Shown: positions 5,840 to 10,468 of the stretch, piece by piece | Layout of the letters: the number at the start of each line of letters is the position of its first letter | Position numbering within the stretch: position 1 is the stretch's first letter | Assembly (NCBI GenBank): GCA_015654825.1 | Contig: JAATGE010000466.1 | Location: 1-10,468, forward strand | Reading direction: 5' to 3' | From: Rhodospirillales bacterium | Lineage (GTDB): Bacteria > Pseudomonadota > Alphaproteobacteria > Acetobacterales > Acetobacteraceae | Length of the DNA: 10,468 nucleotides | Made by a program: the position numbers and the translations under genes | Notes under the pieces: model-generated | Databases searched by the model: none | What the model saw: the letters and a program-made list of their open reading frames with translations, nothing else | Told to the model about the DNA's origin: nothing

Positions 5840-5994
5840 TTCGGCCGCTCCCCACTGGGCGCGTCTTTGTGCTTCTGCTGGGCGATCCGCCGCAGCTTTT
5901 CGTCAAAGGCCGCCTCGTCCTCGTCGCACCCTAGCTGGCGAGCGGTTTCCTTGAAGCGTTCTAGTTGGGCGGCATCATCCTTTTTTGTCTGCAT
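5836..5994 (-). CDS. Small charged 52-residue passenger protein
   Basis: This short gene reads MQTKKDDAAQLERFKETARQ, continues LGCDEDEAAFDEKLRRIAQQ and ends in a Lys/Pro-rich tail, GERPK. It is strongly charged and predicted helical, with one cysteine. A good ribosome site (GGAGG, 7-nt spacer) lies before its ATG at 5994. It overlaps the toxin gene by 20 nt at its start and the exported-protein gene by 4 nt at its end, so translational coupling is likely. Small proteins with a similar RQLGCDEDEAAFDEKLRRIA stretch are familiar to me beside alphaproteobacterial mobile genes, but no function is known to me. It could bind a partner or nucleic acid. Confidence 0.7.
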   Translation of the reverse strand: MQTKKDDAAQLERFKETARQLGCDEDEAAFDEKLRRIAQQKHKDAPSGERPK

Positions 5995-6577
5995 CTTGCG
6001 CCTCCAGTAAATCAGTAAATACCTGCTGACGCGCTTCCGTGCGCACTTTGCGCGGAGCCGCTTTTTTTCTTCGCTCGCCTTTAACCGAGCGAACCGGACT
6101 ATCCTTTAGCAACTGAGCTAGTCCTAATGACACATTCCTTAGTTCGCCACCCTTGGGCGGCCAGCTGGACGGCACGACCCAAAATGTCCCCGGCTGGGCC
6201 GTGGTGAGTTTAGTTGTGATCTCCTCCCACCAGTGCAAGAGAAGAGATGATTTGCGGAAAAATGTCAGACCTGCCCATTGCTTCTCAAAGAAGATAACCA
6301 CGAAGCCATGGTCATAAAGGGCTAAACGCTCGTGTGGCTTCCGCCTCATCCCCACATCGCCGGAAATGACAGCTTTCCCGCCAGCCCTAGCAAACCTATC
6401 TAACCACGGGACATCGCTTTTCCGAACATAGTCGGCATCCGAAGTTTTAGGCGCGTAGTCCTCAGCCTTTTCTATAATCATTCCTTTACAGGTTCTCTGA
6501 ATCACTTTTTCCTTCGTTAAGGATATAAACACCTTAGCGATTGTTGGAGGTACATGTTCATCAAACGCGATCTTCAC
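5975..6577 (-). CDS. VapC45-like PIN-domain toxin (passenger)
   Basis: This 200-residue protein begins MKIAFDEHVPPTIAKVF, the typical opening of DUF5615/VapC45-type PIN-like nucleases, with Asp6 as the first acidic residue. Other acidic candidates follow at Asp47/Asp49, Asp55, Asp60 and Asp74 (SGD, a PIN-type strand end). Such toxins are expected to be metal-dependent RNases; the RNA target is unknown. The C-terminal third (about 160-200) is Lys/Arg-rich and longer than the minimal domain, perhaps for RNA or partner binding. The start is GTG at 6577, overlapping the antitoxin stop by four bases (GTGA). No separate ribosome site is visible, so its translation probably depends on the antitoxin, which would keep toxin output low. 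Confidence 0.82.
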   Translation of the reverse strand: MKIAFDEHVPPTIAKVFISLTKEKVIQRTCKGMIIEKAEDYAPKTSDADYVRKSDVPWLDRFARAGGKAVISGDVGMRRKPHERLALYDHGFVVIFFEKQWAGLTFFRKSSLLLHWWEEITTKLTTAQPGTFWVVPSSWPPKGGELRNVSLGLAQLLKDSPVRSVKGERRKKAAPRKVRTEARQQVFTDLLEAQDADKKG

Positions 6578-7260
6578 GCGGCTCGGCGTAATCGTTCTTC
6601 GAAGTCAACCGCTTCTTTGGCGCGGCTCGCGGTTATCTCAAAAATGGCGGCAGCTGCTTCAATGCTGCCTTCCGCGCGAGCGGTGTCGGCGATAGCTTCG
6701 GTCGGGATACCGCGACCCTTGATGACAGGGCGCCCAAACGCAAGGCTGGGATGGATGATCACATTCGGCGCAAATTTCTGTCGCGGATACCACGCACGAG
6801 CGTCCCCTTTGGGGTCATAGACGACGCCATCCTTCAGGGACATATAGACAACAACCCCGATCTCGAAGTTTCGAGAGCGGAGGTCATACAAATCCTTAAC
6901 GCCATTTCGCCTGGCGCTTTCAGCCACTACTTTTCGGCCGTCGGTCTTGAAAACAAGTTGGGTTGCAAACGGATGGGGGCGGTGCAGCGTAAGCCGCACC
7001 TCTTCCATGATGCGTCTAATCTCATTAATTTTGACGCCTGCGCCGGAAAAGAAGGCTATAAACCGAAGCTCCATAAGATTGGCGAAGCTAAAGGCGAGCT
7101 GTTTATCAACCCATCCGAGTTGATTGGATACAACGGGTGCTTTTTCGGTTCCGGGCCAGCCGTCAATCCACGCGCGAATTTTTGGCGGCCGAACCGCAAT
7201 AAGCTCCGCCGCTTCGGATACGCTGTATATGCCTGTTCGCAGCAGATCGGGGGCGCCCAT
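6574..7260 (-). CDS. VapB45-like HTH-DUF433 antitoxin (passenger)
   Basis: This 228-residue protein has an N-terminal MerR-like helix-turn-helix (YSVSEAAELIAVRPPKIRAW, about 12-31) and a C-terminal DUF433 domain (about 166-222: NVIIHPSLAFGRPVIKGRGI, then PTEAIADTARAEGS). This arrangement is known for antitoxins of PIN-like VapC45-type toxins. The ATG at 7260 has GAGGAG 8 nt upstream, part of which overlaps the transposase stop, so the transposase and antitoxin are 11 nt apart and probably share an mRNA. It likely binds and blocks the toxin and may repress the operon. No separate promoter or operator could be identified before it. Confidence 0.85.
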   Translation of the reverse strand: MGAPDLLRTGIYSVSEAAELIAVRPPKIRAWIDGWPGTEKAPVVSNQLGWVDKQLAFSFANLMELRFIAFFSGAGVKINEIRRIMEEVRLTLHRPHPFATQLVFKTDGRKVVAESARRNGVKDLYDLRSRNFEIGVVVYMSLKDGVVYDPKGDARAWYPRQKFAPNVIIHPSLAFGRPVIKGRGIPTEAIADTARAEGSIEAAAAIFEITASRAKEAVDFEERLRRAA

Positions 7261-7271
7261 GAACTTTCTCC

Positions 7272-8204
7272 TCAGGCGGCGCCCGACGACGAGTCCCTGT
7301 AGGTCAGCCGCTTACCGACAATACTACGAAGTGCATTGTGAGTACGAGACAAATCGTCAACACCAAGCTTAATGCGGTTGTTGTACCGGAAATCCAACTC
7401 AGCGACATAGCGGCGTAGGTGCCGCTCATTGCAGTGTTGGTAAATGCCCGTCATCCCACGCTTGAACACGCTATAGTAGCCTTCAACTGTGTTCGTGTGG
7501 ATGTAGCCGTCGCGGACGTATTCGCCAGAGCTATGCGTGGTGAAGTCATGGGCCGCGAAATGCTTGTTAAGATGGGCATACTGGCCGGCTTCATCGGTCA
7601 TGACGTGCGTGCCGGACGTGACATTCGCCTTGATGATCGGCAGCAGATCGGCGGCGGCGGTGCCGCTGACATGAAAAGAGCGGACCGTCGCGCCCTTGGC
7701 GCTGCGCTTCACTAGGGACATGACGGCGTGCTTGTGAGCGTAGCCCCGGCGAACTGGCACGCCTTCCTTCTTGCCGATGGAGGTTTCGTCGATTTCGACG
7801 ATCACGCCCTCGCCACCTAGGGGCGGCAAGGTGCCGGCATCCATGGCGGCGCGGAGGCGATGGGACATGAACCAAGCGGTTTTCAGCGTCACGCCGAGGG
7901 TGCGGTGCAACTGATTGGAGCTAACGCCCTTCTTGCTGCTGCACATCAGGTAGGCGGCCTGTAGCCAAACGTGCAGGGGCACATGACTGGCCTCGAACAC
8001 GGTGCCGACCGTGACACGGCTCTGCTTCCGACAGTCGTAGCACTTATACAGGCCAGGGCGGGTTGCCTTGCCGCCCATCAGCTTCATACGATCCGTGCCG
8101 CCACAGTGCGGGCAGACCGGGCCATTCGGCCAAACCAAGCTCTCTAGCTTGGCGTAAGCCGCTGTTTCGTTTTGAAAGTGGGAGACATTGAGAACGCTGG
8201 CCAT
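7272..8204 (-). CDS. IS1595-family (ISXO2-like) transposase
   Basis: This 310-residue DDE-type transposase has an N-terminal zinc ribbon with CPHC (31-34) and CYDC (55-58), then a helical DNA-binding part (about 70-120). The ISXO2-like catalytic domain follows: Asp139 in VEIDET, Asp204 in MTDEAGQY, and the HTNTVEGYYSVFKRG block (His236, Asn238, Glu241). The gene is full length and has no frameshift. The ATG at 8204 has GAGAGGA 7 nt upstream. The leader between the right inverted repeat and the start is about 40 nt, so the promoter must lie in the IS end or in the flanking host DNA. It is the first gene of the five-gene IS operon. Confidence 0.95.
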   Translation of the reverse strand: MASVLNVSHFQNETAAYAKLESLVWPNGPVCPHCGGTDRMKLMGGKATRPGLYKCYDCRKQSRVTVGTVFEASHVPLHVWLQAAYLMCSSKKGVSSNQLHRTLGVTLKTAWFMSHRLRAAMDAGTLPPLGGEGVIVEIDETSIGKKEGVPVRRGYAHKHAVMSLVKRSAKGATVRSFHVSGTAAADLLPIIKANVTSGTHVMTDEAGQYAHLNKHFAAHDFTTHSSGEYVRDGYIHTNTVEGYYSVFKRGMTGIYQHCNERHLRRYVAELDFRYNNRIKLGVDDLSRTHNALRSIVGKRLTYRDSSSGAA

Positions 8205-8244
8205 CGGTTTATCCTCTCGATGGCTTCACCCTACGCCGCAATGA

Positions 8245-8269
8245 TGGGTTTGGCAAGTATAATATCGCC
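8245..8269 (-). repeat. IS right terminal inverted repeat
   Basis: The reverse complement begins GGCGATATTATACTTGCC and ends AAACCCA, identical over 25 bases to 5466-5490. It is AT-rich next to the transposase leader and may contribute to its promoter. Confidence 0.95.
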
Positions 8270-8277
8270 TTTTACAG
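8270..8277. repeat. Target site duplication, right copy (TTTTACAG)
   Basis: Exact copy of 5458-5465. On the minus strand it reads CTGTAAAA and contains the final Leu codon and TAA stop of the DUF3237 gene, so the host gene keeps its own stop after the insertion. Confidence 0.92.
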
Positions 8278-8763
8278 CACCTCGAACACGCTGTACGTGA
8301 CGCCGTCGGCACCACGATGCCCGGTGCCGATAGCCAGCAGCCGGTTCAGCCAATCGTACTGCGGCGCCGCGGTCTCGAAGCGCGGGTTCGTGCGGAAATA
8401 GTGCGTCGACGGATCGACGGTCTCGCCTTTCTCGATACGCGCGACGATGTCGGGCGGGCCGTGGCGGATGCCCTGGTAGGTCATCGTGACGAGCGCCTCG
8501 TCGTGCGTCTTCAGCAGCACGCGCACATCGAGCGTCACCGCGTTGTCCGGCCGGACCTGCTGCCAGTCGCTGCCGCCGTCCAGCACCGTGCCGGAGAGGC
8601 GCTCGCCCTCGAACGAACCGCCGGGCACGATGCCGACACGGCGAAAGCCCGCCGGCGTCGCGCCGACCGCCAACACGCGCGCGGACAGGCGCATGACGAA
8701 CAGCGGCCGGGTGCGGATGGTCTTGAGCGGTTCCGGCAGGTTGTCGAATGCGGCGGTGGACAT
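8272..8763 (-). CDS. DUF3237 family protein
   Basis: This 163-residue cytoplasmic protein belongs to DUF3237, a small beta-barrel family without an established function. Diagnostic stretches are GGSFEGERLSGTVLDGGSDW (about 48-67), TYQGIRHGP (about 95-103) and YFRTNPRFETAAPQYDWLNR (about 122-141). The start at 8763 (MSTAAFDNLPEP) is chosen over an upstream ATG at 8886 because GGAGG lies 8 nt before it and because the extra N terminus is low-complexity and lacks family resemblance. Its stop lies in the target duplication, two bases from the IS end. Before insertion it was convergent with the PhaC-like gene, with about 40 nt between them. It diverges from the FUSC gene. Confidence 0.88.
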   Translation of the reverse strand: MSTAAFDNLPEPLKTIRTRPLFVMRLSARVLAVGATPAGFRRVGIVPGGSFEGERLSGTVLDGGSDWQQVRPDNAVTLDVRVLLKTHDEALVTMTYQGIRHGPPDIVARIEKGETVDPSTHYFRTNPRFETAAPQYDWLNRLLAIGTGHRGADGVTYSVFEVL

Positions 8764-8937
8764 GCTGCTGCCTCCGAGCGTGACGCCGCGGCAGCGGGAC
8801 CTGCCGTGCAACGGCGAGTTTGCGTCGGTCGCGTTCGTGGCGGAAGGCCTGGGGGCACCGCCGCCCACCTGCATGGTGCCAGCCACGCGGCCGCCGCCCC
8901 TTGGCCTTCCTTCCTCGGCTGCATAAAGATCGCCGCC

Positions 8938-10468
8938 ATGGAAGCGTCGCGCTACTGGCCTCAGCTGGACGGGTGGCTGTACTCCGTCAAGATGTTCGGT
9001 GCCGCCATGCTGGCGCTGTACATCGCCCAGGCCGTGGGGCTCGATCGGCCGTACTGGGCAGTGGCGACGGTTTACATCGTGGCGAACCCGCTCAGCGGGG
9101 CGCTGCGCTCCAAGGGCGCGTACCGGCTGGTCGGCACCCTGATCGGGGCGGCGGCGACGGTGGTGCTGGTGCCGAACCTGATCGACTCGCCGGAGCTGCT
9201 GACCGGTGCGCTGGCGCTATGGATCGGCTTTTGCCTGTATCTCGCCGTGCTGGACCGCACGCCGCGCGGCTACACTTTCATGCTTGCCGGCTACACCGCG
9301 GCGCTGATCGGGTTTCCGGTCATCACGGCGCCGGAAACGGTGTGGGACATCGCGGTTTCCCGGGTCGAGGAGATCTGGCTCGGCATCGTCTGCGCGACGG
9401 TCATCGGCAGCGCCGTGCTGCCGCGGCCGGTGGGGCCGGTGCTGCGGGCGCGCCTCGTGGCGTGGCGGCAGGGTGCCGATCGGCTGGCGCAGGATGCGAT
9501 TTCGGCGGAGGGCGCTTCCGATGCCGAAGTGGGGCGGGCGCGGCTGCGGCTGGCCGCGGATGCGGTGGAGGTGGCCGCGCTGACCTCGCACCTGGCGTAC
9601 GACACATCCGCGCTGCAGGGCGCGACGTCGCTGGTGGCGGCGATCGAGCAGCGGCTGGTGCTGCTGCTGCCGGCGCTGGCGGCGATCCGCGACCGGCTGG
9701 CGGATTTGCGCGCCCTGGGCGGTTTGACGCCGGCGCTGACGGCGCTGCTGGCGCGGCTTGGCGCATGGATCGCGACGGAGCCGGATGCGGTGGATCCGCG
9801 GACGGCGGTGGAGCTGCACGCCGAGGTGGCGCGGCAGGAGCTTGAGGCCGATGAGCAGGGCTGGGGCGATTGGGACGGCATGCTGCGTGAGGCGTTGCTG
9901 GTGCGGCTCGGCGAGCTGGTCGACTTGCGGGAGGATTTCCTGGCGCTGCGCCAGGCACTGCTGGCCCCGGGCGGGCCGGAGCGCATGCCGCCGCTGAAAG
10001 TGCGGATGGCCGACCGGCCGCGGATCCATCGCGACCACGGCATGGCGGCGCTGCGCGGTGCGGTCGCGGCGATGGTGCTGATGGCGACGTGCGGCTTCTG
10101 GATCGCCTCCGGCTGGCCGGACGGCGCGCTGGCGGCGGAACTCGCCTCGATCGCGTGCGCCTTTACCGCCGCGCAGGACGATCCGGTGCCGTCGCTGCGG
10201 GGATTGCTGGTGGCGGTGCTGCTCGCCTCCATTGCGGCCGCGATCGGGCAGTTCGCGGTGCTGCCGTCGGCCACCAATTTCGAAATGCTGACGCTGGCGA
10301 TGGCGGGGTTCTTCATTCCGGCCGGGCTGCTGGCGACCATTCCGGCGACGCAAAAACTGGCCGCGCTGCCGATTTTCGCGGCGACGCTGCTGGCCGTGCA
10401 GGAGAGCTACAGCGCGGATTTCGCGGCGTGGGCGAACGGAACGGGGGAGGCCGTGCTGGGCGTCGGCG
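8938..10468 (+). CDS. FUSC-family membrane transporter (3' end outside window)
   Basis: The reading frame stays open for 510 codons to the window end. The N-terminal half looks like the fusaric-acid-resistance/aromatic-acid-exporter family: about six membrane segments in residues 15-165, including DRPYWAVATVYIVANPLSGA (36-55) and PRGYTFMLAGYTAALIGFP (109-127). A soluble, helix-rich cytoplasmic part (about 170-360) follows, then a second membrane bundle from about residue 368. Family members form inner-membrane efflux pumps for aromatic acids or similar compounds, often with a membrane-fusion partner encoded next door, which would lie beyond the window. The ATG at 8938 gives a normal N terminus but has no strong ribosome site. 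It diverges from the DUF3237 gene across a 174-nt gap. Confidence 0.88.
   Translation, partial: MEASRYWPQLDGWLYSVKMFGAAMLALYIAQAVGLDRPYWAVATVYIVANPLSGALRSKGAYRLVGTLIGAAATVVLVPNLIDSPELLTGALALWIGFCLYLAVLDRTPRGYTFMLAGYTAALIGFPVITAPETVWDIAVSRVEEIWLGIVCATVIGSAVLPRPVGPVLRARLVAWRQGADRLAQDAISAEGASDAEVGRARLRLAADAVEVAALTSHLAYDTSALQGATSLVAAIEQRLVLLLPALAAIRDRLADLRALGGLTPALTALLARLGAWIATEPDAVDPRTAVELHAEVARQELEADEQGWGDWDGMLREALLVRLGELVDLREDFLALRQALLAPGGPERMPPLKVRMADRPRIHRDHGMAALRGAVAAMVLMATCGFWIASGWPDGALAAELASIACAFTAAQDDPVPSLRGLLVAVLLASIAAAIGQFAVLPSATNFEMLTLAMAGFFIPAGLLATIPATQKLAALPIFAATLLAVQESYSADFAAWANGTGEAVLGVG

Larger units (their letters stand above)
5466..8269 (-). mobile_element. IS1595-family element with toxin-antitoxin passenger operon
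   Basis: This 2,804-bp element is bounded by perfect 25-bp inverted repeats and 8-bp target duplications. It encodes an ISXO2-type transposase and four passenger genes, all on the minus strand: HTH-DUF433 antitoxin, PIN-like toxin, a 52-residue protein and a 110-residue exported protein. It is visibly less GC-rich than its surroundings, as expected for recently acquired DNA. Passenger genes are known in some IS1595-family elements; the gene set here was assigned by reading the proteins, not by database match. The element sits between two convergent host genes and appears intact and potentially mobile. Confidence 0.93.

Noticed and set aside
7121..7134. FNR-box-like TTGATTGGATACAA
   Set aside because: The second half-site is imperfect (TACAA) and the site lies inside the antitoxin coding sequence, so a chance match is more likely.
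6751..7302. A 183-codon plus-strand frame opposite the antitoxin gene
   Set aside because: The opposite strand has a recognisable HTH-DUF433 protein with a ribosome site and operon overlaps; this frame has no family features.
5466..8269. Possibility that the insertion disrupts a host gene
   Set aside because: Removing the element and one TTTTACAG copy gives two complete convergent genes with an intact terminator; neither reading frame is cut.
8764..8886. Upstream extension of the DUF3237 gene to the ATG at 8886
   Set aside because: The added 41 residues are Gly/Arg/Ser-rich and unlike the family, while the ATG at 8763 has a clear GGAGG site.
9217..10353. Long minus-strand frames opposite the FUSC gene
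   Set aside because: The plus-strand frame encodes a clear membrane transporter open to the window end. The antisense products are Arg/Gln/Ser-rich shadows.
1..10468. CRISPR arrays, tRNA and rRNA genes
   Set aside because: No regularly spaced direct repeats, cloverleaf sequences or rRNA-like segments were seen on either strand by eye.

Overview
The window looks like chromosomal DNA of a GC-rich Alphaproteobacterium. Acetobacteraceae or a related Rhodospirillales group is my best guess, based on protein style, codon use and short palindromic repeats built on CCAGGGC-AGA-GCCCTGG; I have not confirmed this by any search. No rRNA, tRNA or CRISPR array was seen. Most of the window is ordinary host sequence, interrupted by one intact insertion element of visibly lower GC content.

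Layout. Positions 1-167 hold dispersed repeats, including a 107-bp element with imperfect terminal inverted repeats. Positions 182-1759 hold a minus-strand pair: cysH (assimilatory APS/PAPS reductase) followed by fdhD (formate dehydrogenase sulfurtransferase). Positions 1760-2331 are non-coding and carry more palindromic repeats, one of them an inverted partner of the repeat at the window start. Positions 2332-3247 hold two secreted-protein genes on the plus strand: a Spy/CpxP-like LTxxQ protein and a Gly/Tyr-rich protein. Positions 3473-5417 hold a plus-strand pair, a FabI-type enoyl reductase and a PhaC-like alpha/beta hydrolase with a Cys nucleophile. A perfect FNR/FixK-type box (TTGAT-N4-ATCAA) lies upstream of this pair and a hairpin/T-tract terminator closes it. 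Beyond the inserted element lie a DUF3237 gene (minus strand) and a FUSC-family transporter gene (plus strand) that runs off the window end.

The main accessory feature is a 2,804-bp IS1595-family (ISXO2-like) element at 5466-8269. It has perfect 25-bp terminal inverted repeats and an 8-bp target duplication (TTTTACAG). Besides the transposase it carries four passenger genes in one tightly packed, same-strand operon: a HTH-DUF433 antitoxin (VapB45-like), a PIN-like toxin (VapC45-like), a 52-residue charged protein, and a 110-residue exported protein with two cysteines. Every junction either overlaps or is 11 nt, so the module is probably expressed as a unit. It is best read as a transposon with its own addiction module plus two uncharacterised accessory genes.

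The element inserted exactly between two convergent host genes, next to the T-tract of the phaC-like terminator and at the stop codon of the DUF3237 gene, so neither gene is broken. Its genes point the same way as the DUF3237 gene, which allows read-through transcription into the transposase and toxin-antitoxin operon.
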